Positions 1 to 8,404 are shown, counted from the stretch's first letter. The stretch: 64,000 nucleotides of DNA from JANQOH01 sp965214495 (GCA_965214495.1 OZ243958.1:1054001-1118000); one strand, 5' to 3'. Numbers and translations are program-made. The notes: a model not told the origin generated them from the letters alone.

Positions 1-942
1 CGCGGCAAGAAAAGCGTCGAGATCGATCTCAAGGCGTCGGATGCGGCCATTAGCCTGCGCCCGCTGATCGAAAGCGCCGATGTCCTGGTCGAGCAATTCC
101 GCCCCGGAGTCATGGCCCGGCTCGGCCTCGATTGGAAGACGGTTCACGCAATCAATCGGAAGCTCGTCTATTGCTCGATCACTGGATACGGGCAGGACGG
201 CCCGAAGGCGCTGGTCGCCGGGCACGATCTGAACTACTGCGCCGAGACCGGCTTCCTGTCGATGACCAGGGGCGCCGACGGCCGACCGCATATTCCTCAG
301 ACCCAGATCGCCGATATCGGCGCCGGTAGCTATCCGGCGGTCATGAATGTGATGTTCGCCCTGTGGAGCGCGCGGCGCACCGGCGAGGGATCGTATCTGG
401 ACATTTCCATGTGCGATAATTTGTTTCCGTTCCTGTGGGCGCCGATGGCGCTCGGCCGCGCGACCGGGGACTGGCCGGCCGGCAACGACATGTACCTGAC
501 CGGCGCCACCGCCCGTTATCAGCTCTACCGCACGCTTGACGACAAGTTCGTTGCCTGCGGCGCGCTCGAACAGAAATTCTGGGACAATTTCTGCGATTGC
601 ATCGGTCTCGACGACAAGCTCCGCGACGATTCGAAAGACCCGCAGGCCACCGTCGCCGGTGTCGCCGCGCGCATCGCTGCGCGCACCGCCGCGGAGTGGC
701 GCGCTGCTTTCGCCGGCAAGGACGTGTGCGCTGTGTTGGTGCGCAGCCTCGACGAAGCGCTCGCGGACGAGCAGTTCGCCGGGCGCGGACTGTTCGCACA
801 CACCCTTGACGGCGGCGCGAAGCCGCTGCCGGCGCTCTCGGTTCCGGTCGCCGCCGCCCTGCGTGGCGCGCCACGCGGTGCCGGCGCGCCCGCCCTTGGT
901 TCGGCCGACGCGCTGCTCGACCAGTCGCTCGCGGCGGAGTGA
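1..942 (+). CDS. CaiB/BaiF-family (class III) CoA-transferase, 5' end cut by window
   Basis: The reading frame is open from base 1, so the gene starts outside the window and about 313 C-terminal residues are visible. The first residues (RGKKSVEIDLK, then VLVEQFRPGVMARLGLD) match the N-terminal Rossmann part of the CaiB/BaiF family, which moves CoA between carboxylic acids through an aspartyl-CoA thioester. The likely nucleophile is the Asp in GSYLDISMCD. The stop codon overlaps a GTG of the next gene, and the dehydroquinase-like and HisC-like genes follow with no gap, so the three should be co-transcribed. The acyl-CoA substrate cannot be read from the sequence; racemase members of the family (Amacr-like) are a possible alternative. 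Confidence 0.9.
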   Translation, partial: RGKKSVEIDLKASDAAISLRPLIESADVLVEQFRPGVMARLGLDWKTVHAINRKLVYCSITGYGQDGPKALVAGHDLNYCAETGFLSMTRGADGRPHIPQTQIADIGAGSYPAVMNVMFALWSARRTGEGSYLDISMCDNLFPFLWAPMALGRATGDWPAGNDMYLTGATARYQLYRTLDDKFVACGALEQKFWDNFCDCIGLDDKLRDDSKDPQATVAGVAARIAARTAAEWRAAFAGKDVCAVLVRSLDEALADEQFAGRGLFAHTLDGGAKPLPALSVPVAAALRGAPRGAGAPALGSADALLDQSLAAE

Positions 943-947
943 CGGCG

Positions 948-1394
948 ATGCCGCGAATCCTGCTGATCCAGGGCGCCAACATGGCGTGGCTCGGCAAGCG
1001 CCAGCCGGAGATCTACGGAACGGAGACGGCCGCCGAACTCGACGCACGGTTGACGGCGCACGCGAAAAATCTCGGCGTCGATCTCGAGATCTTCTACACC
1101 CACGTCGAGGGCGAGGCGATCGGACGGCTCTACGACCGATTCGACCGGGGAATCGATGGCTTGGTCATGAACCCCGCCGGTTTCAGCCATTGCGGCTTCG
1201 CGTTGCGTGACGCCATCCTGGGCTGCGAAGACCTGCCCTACATCGAAGTACACGTCACCAATATCGAGAAACGCGGCATCCGGTCGGTGCTTGCGGAAGC
1301 GGCGCTCGGCGTGGTCGCGGGCTTCGGTCTCGACAGCTACCGCATCGGCCTCGAGGCGATGGCGGCGCGTCTGGCGAAAGACTCCCCTCCATGA
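948..1394 (+). CDS. Type II 3-dehydroquinate dehydratase-like protein
   Basis: About 148 residues, the usual size for AroQ (type II dehydroquinase, a flavodoxin-like dodecamer that dehydrates 3-dehydroquinate in the shikimate pathway). The catalytic set appears present: Asn in GANM, Arg and Tyr in GKRQPEIYG, Asn and His in MNPAGFSHCG, Glu and His in IEVHVTN, and Arg in EKRGIRS. The surroundings of these residues diverge from ordinary AroQ, where NGPNLN and THTSVALRDA are usual. A GTG at 939 is in frame but overlaps the upstream stop; ATG at 948 is preferred. The 3' end overlaps the next start (ATGA). An active dehydroquinase or a relative acting on another substrate are both possible. Confidence 0.8.
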   Translation: MPRILLIQGANMAWLGKRQPEIYGTETAAELDARLTAHAKNLGVDLEIFYTHVEGEAIGRLYDRFDRGIDGLVMNPAGFSHCGFALRDAILGCEDLPYIEVHVTNIEKRGIRSVLAEAALGVVAGFGLDSYRIGLEAMAARLAKDSPP

Positions 1395-2479
1395 ACGCGC
1401 TGAAGGTTTCGCACGGCATTCTCGACATCGCGCCCTATGTTCCAGGGCGCGACCGCGCCGAAGGTGGCCGGCGGGTCATCAGACTGGCGTCGAACGAAAC
1501 CCCGCTCGGCGCCAGCCCGCTGGCGATCGACGCCTTTCGTCGTTGCGCCGACCGCCTGCACCGCTACCCGGACGGCGGTGCGCGCGAACTGCGCGAGGCG
1601 CTCGGCGCGCACCACGGCCTCGATCTCGCGCGTATCGTCTGCGGCAACGGCTCGGACGACCTGCTGGGTCTGCTGGCGACCGCCTATTCCGGGCCGGGCG
1701 CCGAAGTCATCGTCAGCGAGCACGCTTTCGCGATCTTCGGCATCGCGGCGCGGGCGGCCGGCGCAAGGCCTGTCACCGTGCCGGCTCGCGCGCTGGGTGC
1801 CGACATCGACGCCATGATCGCCCGCGCCGGGGCGGACACCCGCATCTGCTACCTCGCCAATCCGAACAACCCCACCGGCACCTGCGTCCCGGCGGCCGCC
1901 CTCGCCCGCCTGCGCGCCGGTTTGCCCGATCACTGCCTGCTGGTCATCGACGCCGCCTACGCGGAGTATATGCAGGACGACGACTACGCCGATGGAACCG
2001 CGCTCGTGGATGCGCACGACAATGTGGTCATGACGCGGACCTTCTCGAAGATCTACGGTCTGTCGGCCCTCCGTCTCGGCTGGCTCTACGCGCCGCCGGG
2101 GGTCGTGGATGTTCTGAACCGCATACGAATGCCGTTCAATGTCAACCACGCCGCGCAGGCGGCGGGTATCGCCGCTCTCGAGGATACGGCGTTCGTCGCC
2201 CGCGCCGTCGCGCACAACGCCGAGTGGCGGCCGTGGCTGGAGCGGGAGATGGCCTCCCTGGGGCTGACGGTCCACCCGAGCGCGGCGAATTTCGTGCTGG
2301 CGGAATTTCCCGGCCGGCCGGGCCGCGACTCGGCGGCGGCCAACGCGTTCCTGTTGCGGCGCGGCATCATCCCGCGGCCGCTCGCGGGTTACGGCCTGCC
2401 CCAATGTTTGCGCTTCTCGATCGGGCTCGCCGAGGAGAACCCGCTGGTGATCGACGCGCTGGGTGATTTCCTCGGCTGA
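1391..2479 (+). CDS. Histidinol-phosphate aminotransferase-like PLP enzyme
   Basis: A 362-residue fold-type I aminotransferase of the HisC subgroup. Visible motifs are SNETPLG near residue 35, NGSDDLL near 95, the substrate/PLP stretch NPNNPTGT, the PLP-contacting DAAYAEY, the Schiff-base lysine K220 in TFSKIYGL, and the arginine-containing LRLGW beside it. The C-terminal half keeps the RxLxxYGLPQCLRFSIG region typical of HisC. It overlaps the upstream gene by four bases (ATGA), so translation is probably coupled. No other his genes are near, and the partners are a CoA-transferase and a dehydroquinase homologue. It may therefore be a paralogue that transaminates an aromatic or other 2-oxo acid instead of imidazole acetol phosphate. 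Confidence 0.85.
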   Translation: MNALKVSHGILDIAPYVPGRDRAEGGRRVIRLASNETPLGASPLAIDAFRRCADRLHRYPDGGARELREALGAHHGLDLARIVCGNGSDDLLGLLATAYSGPGAEVIVSEHAFAIFGIAARAAGARPVTVPARALGADIDAMIARAGADTRICYLANPNNPTGTCVPAAALARLRAGLPDHCLLVIDAAYAEYMQDDDYADGTALVDAHDNVVMTRTFSKIYGLSALRLGWLYAPPGVVDVLNRIRMPFNVNHAAQAAGIAALEDTAFVARAVAHNAEWRPWLEREMASLGLTVHPSAANFVLAEFPGRPGRDSAAANAFLLRRGIIPRPLAGYGLPQCLRFSIGLAEENPLVIDALGDFLG

Positions 2480-2746
2480 CCCGGCAATCTGCCCCGCGGA
2501 GCGAGGCCGACAATTCTCCGGTAGGTCGAATTGCCGGTTGATTCCATCCGCACACCGTGTCTAACTGCACGGAGCGCCGATTTCCGATGCTGACGCAGCG
2601 GGTAGCGCAACGGTCGCCGGTTCGGGCAAGCCCGTTCCGAAGGCCGCCGCCACCCGCCATAGACGGTTGAAGAAGGCTCGGCGGCCGCACCGGACAGGAG
2701 CTCCGGGGAGGAACCGCAGGCGCGACATACGGAAGGAGCAAAGTGT

Positions 2747-3199
2747 ATGATTGAACTCAGCGTGAACGGGGTGAGTCGCCAGTTCGTCGGCGACCCGAAC
2801 ATGCCCCTGCTCTGGTACGTCCGGGATGAGCTCGGACTCACCGGGAGCAAATTCGGTTGCGGCGCCGGCTTGTGCGGGAGCTGCACCATCCATGTCGACG
2901 GCACCGCGGTGCGGGCGTGCATCACGCCGGTCTCCGACGCCGCCGGCGGCGAAGTCACCACTATCGAAGGGTTGGATCCCGACGGCAACCATCCGGTGCA
3001 GCGAGCGTGGCGCGCGCACAACGTGCCGCAATGCGGCTACTGTCAGTCCGGCCAGATCATGAACGCCGCGGCGTTCCTGTCCGAGAACCCGGATCCGACC
3101 GATCAGGAGATTCTCGACGCGATGGACGGCAATCTCTGTCGATGCGGCACCTACCAGCGGATTGCCGCAGCGGTTCGCACTGCGGCGAGGGAGGTGTAG
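2747..3199 (+). CDS. [2Fe-2S] subunit of a molybdenum hydroxylase (IorA-like)
   Basis: 150 residues with both [2Fe-2S] domains of the xanthine dehydrogenase small-subunit family. The plant-ferredoxin-like part has GCGAGLCGSC followed by the fourth Cys in VRACIT. The helical part has QCGYCQSGQ and NLCRCGTY. It passes electrons from the molybdopterin subunit encoded next to an external acceptor. The start is preceded by a purine-rich GGAAGGAGC. A 267-base gap separates it from the hisC-like gene, so it probably has its own promoter. Its stop lies two bases before the next start, which makes the pair a translational unit. No FAD subunit is encoded nearby, consistent with the two-subunit isoquinoline oxidoreductase type. 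Confidence 0.93.
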   Translation: MIELSVNGVSRQFVGDPNMPLLWYVRDELGLTGSKFGCGAGLCGSCTIHVDGTAVRACITPVSDAAGGEVTTIEGLDPDGNHPVQRAWRAHNVPQCGYCQSGQIMNAAAFLSENPDPTDQEILDAMDGNLCRCGTYQRIAAAVRTAAREV

Positions 3200-3201
3200 C
3201 C

Positions 3202-5523
3202 ATGTCCATGATTCAGAATCTCAGCCGGCGCGACGTCCTCAAGGGCGCCGGCGCCACGGCCGGTCTGGTGCTCGGCGCGCAATTGCTGCCGAACGGGCTG
3301 ACGGGCAAACATGCCAAAGCCGCCATGATGGCCCAGCCCAACCTGTTCTGCGCCATCGACTCCGACGGCACGGTCACCATCACCTGCAGCCGCAGCGAGA
3401 TGGGCCAGGGCGTGCGCACGGGCGTCCCGATGATGCTGGCCGACGAACTCGAGGCCGACTGGAATCGGGTCAAGATCTGGCAGGCGCCGGGCGACGCGGA
3501 GAAATACGACCCGGCCGGTCAGGACGCGCAGAACACCGACGGGTCGCGCAGCACGCGCCACCATTTCGACGTGATGCGCGAACTCGGCGCCCAGGCGCGC
3601 GACGTGCTCGAACGCGCCGCCGCCCAGATGTGGGGCGTCGATTCGAGCGAGGTCTATGCCCGCGACCATCGGCTCTATCACACCGGCTCGGGTAACTCCT
3701 TCGACTTCGGCGAGGTCGTCGAGGCCGCGGCCGGACTCGAGACGATGGAGTCGGTGCCGCTGAAGGACCCGTCGCAGTGGCGCTACATCGGCAAGGACAT
3801 GCCGGTGGTCGATAACTTCGACATGAGCACGGGCGGCGGCATCTACGGCGCCGACGTGTCGATCCCCGGCATGAAGATCGCCGTGGTCGCGCGTTGCCCC
3901 GTCTATCGCGGGCGTGTGAAGTCGTTCGACGCCAGCAAGGCTCTCGAAGTGCAGGGGGTCGAGCAGGTGCTCGAAATCCCGGCGCTGGCGATGGACAAGC
4001 CGGCGGAGTTCCGCGCTCTCGGCGGCGTGGCGGTGATCGGAACCAACACCTGGTCGGTGCTCGAAGGCCGTCGGCTGCTCGAAATCGACTGGGATCTCGG
4101 ACCCAATACGGACCACTCGTCGGACACCTACAACGAGAAGCTCCGCGAGTCGGCCCGCGTGGGTGCGACGGACGACAATGGCGGCGTCGTGGTGCGCAAC
4201 CGCGGCGATGTCGATGCGGCGTTCGCCGAAGCGGCGCAGACCTTCGAGTCGGAGTATTTCGTGCCGTATTTCATCCACACCACGATGGAGCCGATGTGCG
4301 CGCTGGTTGACGCCAACGCCAGCCCCATCCAGGTGTGGGGATCGGTGCAATCGCCGAACGATACGCGCCGCTATGTCGCCGACGCGCTCGGCATCACCGA
4401 CGCCGAGGGCAACCCCGACCCGTCCAATGTCGAGTGCAACGTCACGCTGCTCGGCGGCGGTTTCGGCCGCAAGTCGCAGAGCGACTTCGTGTGCGAGGCG
4501 GCGATCCTGTCGAAGATGATCGGCGCGCCGGTTCGGATGCAGTGGACCCGCGAGGACGATATCCAGATCGGCTACTACCACACCGCCAGCGCGCACGCGA
4601 TGAAGGCGGCGGTGGACGCCGACGGCAAGGTCACGGCGTGGAAGCATTCGGGCGCGTGGCCGTCGATCCTGGCGCTGTGGGTGCCCGACCAGAAGACCGG
4701 TTTCGGCATCGAGTACGGCCTCGGCCTCGTCGATACGCCGTATAACGAAGTGCCGAACATCCGCATCGAGAACGGTGTCGCGGATCCGCAGATCCGCATC
4801 GGCTGGTATCGCTCGGTGAACAACATCCAGCACGCGTTCGCGATGAACTGCTTCGCCAACGAGGTCGCGGTGGCCACCGGACAGGATCCGGTCGAGTTCC
4901 TCGCCCGCCTGATCGGGGAGTCCGACAATATGGACCTCGCCGCCGACGGGGTGGAGGAATACTGGAACTACGGCGACCCGATCGAGAAGTGGCCGATCAT
5001 GCCGAACCGCCTGACCAACGCGGTGCGCATCGCCGCGGCCAAGGCGGGCTACGGCAAGCCGCTGCCTCCGGGTCACGGCATCGGCGTCGCAGCGCAACGG
5101 TCGTTCCACGCCTACGTCGCCACGGCGGTTCACGTCGCGGTGCGCGACGACGGCACGTTGCACGTCGTGCAGGTCGATACCGCCTACGATGCCGGACGCT
5201 ACGTCAACCCGGAAGGCATCAAGAAGCAGGTCGAGGGCGCGGCGATCTACGGCCACACCATCGCCTTGCACGGTCAGATCACGACCACCGGGGGCGCGGT
5301 CGATCAGAGCAACTTCCACGACTACCCGATCACGCGCATCAGCGATGCGCCGCTCAACGTTCGGGTCCACATCGTGGAGGACTTCGTTCACCGCCCGCCG
5401 AACGGCGTCGGCGAGCCGGGCGTTCCGCCTTACGCGCCGGCCTTGGCCAACGCGATCTTCGCCGCCACCGGCAAGCGGATTCGCAACCTGCCGATCCGTC
5501 CGGAGGACGTGGCAGGCGCCTGA
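3202..5523 (+). CDS. Molybdopterin-binding subunit of an isoquinoline 1-oxidoreductase-type aldehyde/heterocycle hydroxylase (IorB-like)
   Basis: 773 residues, close to IorB. The N-terminus has a twin-arginine signal (SRRDVLKGAGA followed by a hydrophobic stretch), so the folded complex is predicted to be exported to the periplasm by Tat. Molybdenum-cofactor regions visible include GGGFGRKSQSDF, QWTREDDIQIG and, at the C-terminus, the active-site Glu in GVGEPGVPPYAPALANA. The start ATG at 3202 has a good ribosome site (GGGAGG) directly upstream, and a longer open frame upstream is only a shadow of the small subunit gene. The likely reaction is hydroxylation of an aldehyde or N-heterocycle; the real substrate is unknown. 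A strong terminator follows. Confidence 0.92.
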   Translation: MSMIQNLSRRDVLKGAGATAGLVLGAQLLPNGLTGKHAKAAMMAQPNLFCAIDSDGTVTITCSRSEMGQGVRTGVPMMLADELEADWNRVKIWQAPGDAEKYDPAGQDAQNTDGSRSTRHHFDVMRELGAQARDVLERAAAQMWGVDSSEVYARDHRLYHTGSGNSFDFGEVVEAAAGLETMESVPLKDPSQWRYIGKDMPVVDNFDMSTGGGIYGADVSIPGMKIAVVARCPVYRGRVKSFDASKALEVQGVEQVLEIPALAMDKPAEFRALGGVAVIGTNTWSVLEGRRLLEIDWDLGPNTDHSSDTYNEKLRESARVGATDDNGGVVVRNRGDVDAAFAEAAQTFESEYFVPYFIHTTMEPMCALVDANASPIQVWGSVQSPNDTRRYVADALGITDAEGNPDPSNVECNVTLLGGGFGRKSQSDFVCEAAILSKMIGAPVRMQWTREDDIQIGYYHTASAHAMKAAVDADGKVTAWKHSGAWPSILALWVPDQKTGFGIEYGLGLVDTPYNEVPNIRIENGVADPQIRIGWYRSVNNIQHAFAMNCFANEVAVATGQDPVEFLARLIGESDNMDLAADGVEEYWNYGDPIEKWPIMPNRLTNAVRIAAAKAGYGKPLPPGHGIGVAAQRSFHAYVATAVHVAVRDDGTLHVVQVDTAYDAGRYVNPEGIKKQVEGAAIYGHTIALHGQITTTGGAVDQSNFHDYPITRISDAPLNVRVHIVEDFVHRPPNGVGEPGVPPYAPALANAIFAATGKRIRNLPIRPEDVAGA

Positions 5524-5548
5524 CGGCACAACCTTTCTGAAACTACCT

Positions 5549-5580
5549 GGCGGCTGCCTTCGGGCAGCCGCCTCTCTTTT
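5549..5580 (+). terminator. Rho-independent terminator after the molybdenum hydroxylase operon
   Basis: A perfect 10-bp stem (5549-5558 with 5563-5572, left arm GGCGGCTGCC) closes on a TTCG tetraloop and is followed by TCTCTTTT. It begins 26 bases after the stop of the large subunit gene and so ends the 2747-5523 operon. The accessory region begins directly after it. Confidence 0.92.
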
Positions 5581-5641
5581 GCCGATGGGAATCCCCCCTG
5601 GATTAGGGGTCGGGAAGGGCTTGTTGGCTCTCCCGCCCCCC

Positions 5642-5674
5642 GAACCGCACGTGCGGTTTTCCCGCATACGGCTC
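5642..5674 (-). ncRNA. Group II intron domain V
   Basis: On the minus strand these 33 bases start GAGCCGTATG and end GTGCGGTTC, with a GAAA tetraloop between. The outer bases pair (GAGCCG with CGGTTC), leaving the internal bulge expected of the catalytic domain V. This is the most conserved element of group II introns and is the main evidence that the surrounding DNA is an intron. It lies downstream of the maturase C-terminal coding remnant, as expected. Confidence 0.8.
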
Positions 5675-5679
5675 TCCAG

Positions 5680-5768
5680 TCGATGGTTTCCGCATCGGGG
5701 GTGTCTCGCTGCCTGCCACGCCGCATACAGGGCGAACAGCCCGACAGTTGCGAAGAGAGCATAGCTAG
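5680..5768 (-). pseudogene. C-terminal remnant of a group II intron reverse transcriptase/maturase
   Basis: The minus-strand frame reads LFATVGLFALYAAWQAARHP and then RCGNHRLESRMREN, a string familiar from the C-terminus of bacterial group II intron-encoded proteins. It is cut upstream at 5769 by the inverted repeat of the IS1380 element. The frame has no stop before it runs through domain V. The matching N-terminal piece lies on the far side of the IS at 7458-7618, so the reverse transcriptase and most of the maturase domain are lost. Confidence 0.65.
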
Positions 5769-7457
5769 CCCGGATATCTCACAGCGGCTCGGGATGGGAC
5801 GCTTTGTGGGTTGTTTGGCGGCGGCGGGCTGGGCGCGGGAGGGCGCTGTGGCGTCGTTGTGTTTGGTTGGGGTGGCGTTTTGGTGTTTGGGCACCGCTCA
5901 TGCCGGATTTCTTGCTTTGTTCTCAAGATGAACGCAGCCGTCATCGCCCGGCGCTGGCGCCGGCATGTCAAGGTCGCGTGGTGGGACGGTTCAGCGCGAT
6001 AATCGTCGGTGTGCCCGGGCGAACTCGGTTCGGTAGGGGTGGTTGCTGGCCATGGAGACGAGAATGCGCCGTGCGCTGCGCCGGACCTGAGCGCCGAGCT
6101 TGAGCAGTTTCAAACGAATGGCGCCACAAGTGGCGTTCTCCAGCCGCGTCGCCTTCAAGCCGATGCGCCGCAGCGCACACACCAGGACGTAGGCGAAGGA
6201 GGCGAACCACAGGCGCAGTTGGTTGGCCCGCATGGTCCGGGCCGAGGTGCGGTCGGCGAACAGATCGAGTTGGCATTCCTTGATCCGGTTCTCCATCTCG
6301 CCGCGGGCGCAGTAGAGGTCTTCGTAGAGTGTTCGCGCGTCATACCGATCCGCCGGCAACGACGTGACCACGAAGCGCGGATTGGCGCCCTTGGGGAGAT
6401 GTTCGGCCTTGGCCACGACCCGGCGCGCCCGGCACCAGCTCTGCCGTGTCCGATACACGAAGTCGGCGAACCGCCGCGCCGGCTGGCCGCTCGCCTTACA
6501 GGCGGCCTTGGCCGCGCCAAGCTCGCGCTCGATGACGGCGGCCAGCCGGCGGTTGCGGGCCAGCCCGAACAGATAGCCAACGTCATTGGCCTCGCACCAG
6601 ACCATCAGGTCCTCACGGCAAAAACCGGAATCGGCCCGCAAAACGATCTCCACCTCAGGCCACCGGGCGCGGACCTGGCCAACGATCCGCGCCACCTCGT
6701 CCACCGCCCCGGCCGCCGCGTCGATGTTGGCCGGGCGCAGCCGAGACGCCAGAAGATGACGGCCACAAAAGATGTACAGCGGCAGATAGCAATAGCACTT
6801 GTAATAGCCGTGGAAAAACCGGCCCTCCTGATCCCCGTGCAGCGGATCGTCAGTGGCGTCCAGGTCCAGCACGATGCGCTTCTCGGGCCCCTCGTGAGCC
6901 TCCAGAAACAGCGTCACCAACAAATCCTCGAGCGCGCCGGCATCGTGGCCGATCCGATGGTAACGCCCGGGCTTATCCCCAAATGCATGCTCCAACCGGT
7001 TCAGCGTGCTCTTGCCCGCCAGCACCGCACAGTCCCGCCGCTTCGGCTCACAGTGATCCGACAGAAGCGCCAACACCGGATCGTGGCGAAGCTCGTCGTG
7101 GTCCGCCACATCCTCATGACCCAGGGCAATCGCGCCGATGCGCTGGCCGATCAAGGCCCGCAGGTCATGGACTACAAGGTCCGACCGCCGAGCATCGGTG
7201 AAGCAAGCGGCCACCCGCTCGAACAGGCCGATCGCCCGATCGGTCCGGCGAAGCAGCAGCGCACCCGCGTTGGTCGTCAGCGCACCGCCGTCAAACCCGG
7301 CAACAACCCGGCGCTTCCCAAAGCCTTCAAACTCAAACTGCTTGCTGATACACTCCGTCTGCATCGGTCCTCTGCTCCCGATCTGGCAAGTCATTGGTCA
7401 ACAACGACTTTATCAGATCACAGAGGCCGATGCACCACACACCGTGAGATATCCGGG
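5769..7457 (-). mobile_element. IS1380-family insertion sequence
   Basis: About 1.69 kb, bounded by inverted repeats with the perfect core CCCGGATATCTCAC (5769-5782 on the plus strand and its complement at 7444-7457). It contains one transposase gene on the minus strand. Flanking bases (GCTAG on the left, ATAGC on the right) do not form a clear target-site duplication, which fits an insertion followed by deletion, or an insertion that swapped out host DNA. It lies inside the maturase gene of a group II intron. Confidence 0.88.
5991..7364 (-). CDS. IS1380-family DDE transposase
   Basis: 457 residues, the normal length for the family, with no frameshift, so the element may still be active. The family signature LDLDATDDPLHGDQEG and the following FFHGYY carry the first catalytic Asp. 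The second Asp is in LRADSGFC and the Glu in CARGEMENRIKE. The start is taken at the ATG giving MQTECISKQFEFEGF, which matches the usual N-terminus and has AGAGGA just upstream; an in-frame start ten codons earlier is possible. The enzyme cuts and pastes the element through the terminal repeats described for the IS. Confidence 0.93.
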   Translation of the reverse strand: MQTECISKQFEFEGFGKRRVVAGFDGGALTTNAGALLLRRTDRAIGLFERVAACFTDARRSDLVVHDLRALIGQRIGAIALGHEDVADHDELRHDPVLALLSDHCEPKRRDCAVLAGKSTLNRLEHAFGDKPGRYHRIGHDAGALEDLLVTLFLEAHEGPEKRIVLDLDATDDPLHGDQEGRFFHGYYKCYCYLPLYIFCGRHLLASRLRPANIDAAAGAVDEVARIVGQVRARWPEVEIVLRADSGFCREDLMVWCEANDVGYLFGLARNRRLAAVIERELGAAKAACKASGQPARRFADFVYRTRQSWCRARRVVAKAEHLPKGANPRFVVTSLPADRYDARTLYEDLYCARGEMENRIKECQLDLFADRTSARTMRANQLRLWFASFAYVLVCALRRIGLKATRLENATCGAIRLKLLKLGAQVRRSARRILVSMASNHPYRTEFARAHRRLSR

Positions 7458-7618
7458 ATAGCCGCCCCCTGTGACGTCGTTGCCAGCGCCGACACCATGC
7501 GCTCCGTCCACACCGTGGCTTCCGCGTTCGGTCCCTCTATCGGGACCGGCGTCTGTACCACGTTTAGCCTGCTCGGCACTGACGGGGCTTTCTGTGCCAC
7601 CGTGCAGACGTCGCTCAT
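7458..7618 (-). pseudogene. N-terminal remnant of a group II intron reverse transcriptase/maturase
   Basis: The minus-strand frame from ATG at 7618 reads MSDVCTVAQKAPSVPSRLN and then PNAEATVWTERMVSAL. This matches the start of a common proteobacterial group II intron-encoded protein (PSVPSRLN, VWTERML). It stops matching at about residue 50 where the IS1380 repeat begins. With the C-terminal piece at 5680-5768 it shows that the IS replaced roughly 350 codons of the gene. Confidence 0.7.
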
Positions 7619-8151
7619 CCACCTTCCTGCCTCCCTTCCCTCAGCACGGTGTTGCTTCCCGCGCCTCTCGCCGCACTCGCAGCAACGGTACTATGAAGGC
7701 TCCGACTCCTGCGCCGCTCGCCCGGCGACGCAGGTCTCTCCGCTTTGCCTTCCCGACATCCCGCCCCAACCACACAACGCACCCCGAACGTCGCTTTCGC
7801 AGTCACATCGGCGCGTCCGGTCGGACCAAAAGGTCCAAGCTTCGCCTCACACACGCAAGCTCGCCGATACGCCATGCCGAAACGGGTTCGTCAGCCTGCG
7901 GGCTGCCGGTTCGCCTCCGGTTGCTCCCCACCCCGCCTCGGGGCAACGCAGTTACCGTCGGCTACATGTGAGGTGACTTCACATGACAAGGATCCTCTCC
8001 TTGCTGACAAAGCGTCCTCACGGACGCCGGCGCACCCGGGGGGCCACGCATCCGCATCTTCGCAACCCGCCGGGCCGTCACGACCTGCATCTTGATGGTG
8101 CCGCAATCATTGCGTAGGGTTCGATTTCTTGTGGCGATGGAGGACATCGGC

Positions 8152-8397
8152 ATGGCGAGCATCACGATCCGCAATCTCGACGATGACGTGAAGACCCGGC
8201 TGCGCGTGCGTGCGGCGGACAACGGCCGTTCGATGGAAGAGGAAGCGCGGCTGATCCTGCGCGAGGCCGTCGAGCGTGAGCCCGTCCCGGCCAAGGACCT
8301 GGGCACGGCGATCCACGAACTGTTCAAACCATTCGGGGGCGTCGAGTTGGAGTTGCCGCCGCGCGAGCCGATGCGCGAACCGCCCCGCTTCGATTGA
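8152..8397 (+). CDS. FitA-like ribbon-helix-helix antitoxin
   Basis: 81 residues. The N-terminus MASITIRNLDDDVKTRLRVR is a classic ribbon-helix-helix DNA-binding domain of the FitA/Arc group. The C-terminal tail (GGVELELPPREPMREPPRFD) is the toxin-wrapping segment. ATG at 8152 has GGAGG eight bases upstream. It ends seven bases before the PIN toxin gene. The pair should repress its own promoter, and the antitoxin should block the RNase active site. It lies just outside the 5' end of the group II intron and starts the toxin-antitoxin-rich stretch. Confidence 0.9.
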   Translation: MASITIRNLDDDVKTRLRVRAADNGRSMEEEARLILREAVEREPVPAKDLGTAIHELFKPFGGVELELPPREPMREPPRFD

Positions 8398-8404
8398 AAC
8401 GGCG

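Larger units (their letters stand above)
5603..8035 (-). mobile_element. Group II intron remnant, interrupted by an IS1380 element
   Basis: Read on the minus strand, a GTGCGCC typical of group II intron 5' ends lies at 8035-8029 and is followed by about 400 bases of structured, GC-rich, non-coding DNA. A maturase start follows at 7618. The other end has domain V (5674-5642) and then a GC-rich hairpin that fits domain VI, ending near TAAT at about 5603. The middle of the maturase gene is missing and an IS1380 copy sits in its place (5769-7457). Both intron ends look intact, so an ordinary intron inserted first and was later disabled. The boundaries are inferred from consensus and may be off by a few bases. 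Without the maturase it can move only if a helper acts in trans. Confidence 0.75.

Noticed and set aside
1391..2479. Histidine biosynthesis operon.
   Set aside because: Only a HisC-like aminotransferase is present and its neighbours belong to other families, so no histidine pathway can be claimed.
2480..2746. Terminator formed by CCGGCAAT at 2481 and ATTGCCGG at 2530.
   Set aside because: The 8-base arms are 41 bases apart with no T-run, so a terminator is not supported.
3151..5667. Long open frame on the minus strand antisense to the molybdenum hydroxylase.
   Set aside because: It is His-, Arg- and Val-rich, matches no family and lies opposite a well-supported gene; this is the normal effect of high GC content. 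The same holds for long antisense frames opposite polA, the MoxR gene and the DUF4159 gene.
5764..7462. Target-site duplication flanking IS1380.
   Set aside because: Bases next to the inverted repeats (GCTAG and ATAGC) do not match cleanly, so no duplication is claimed.
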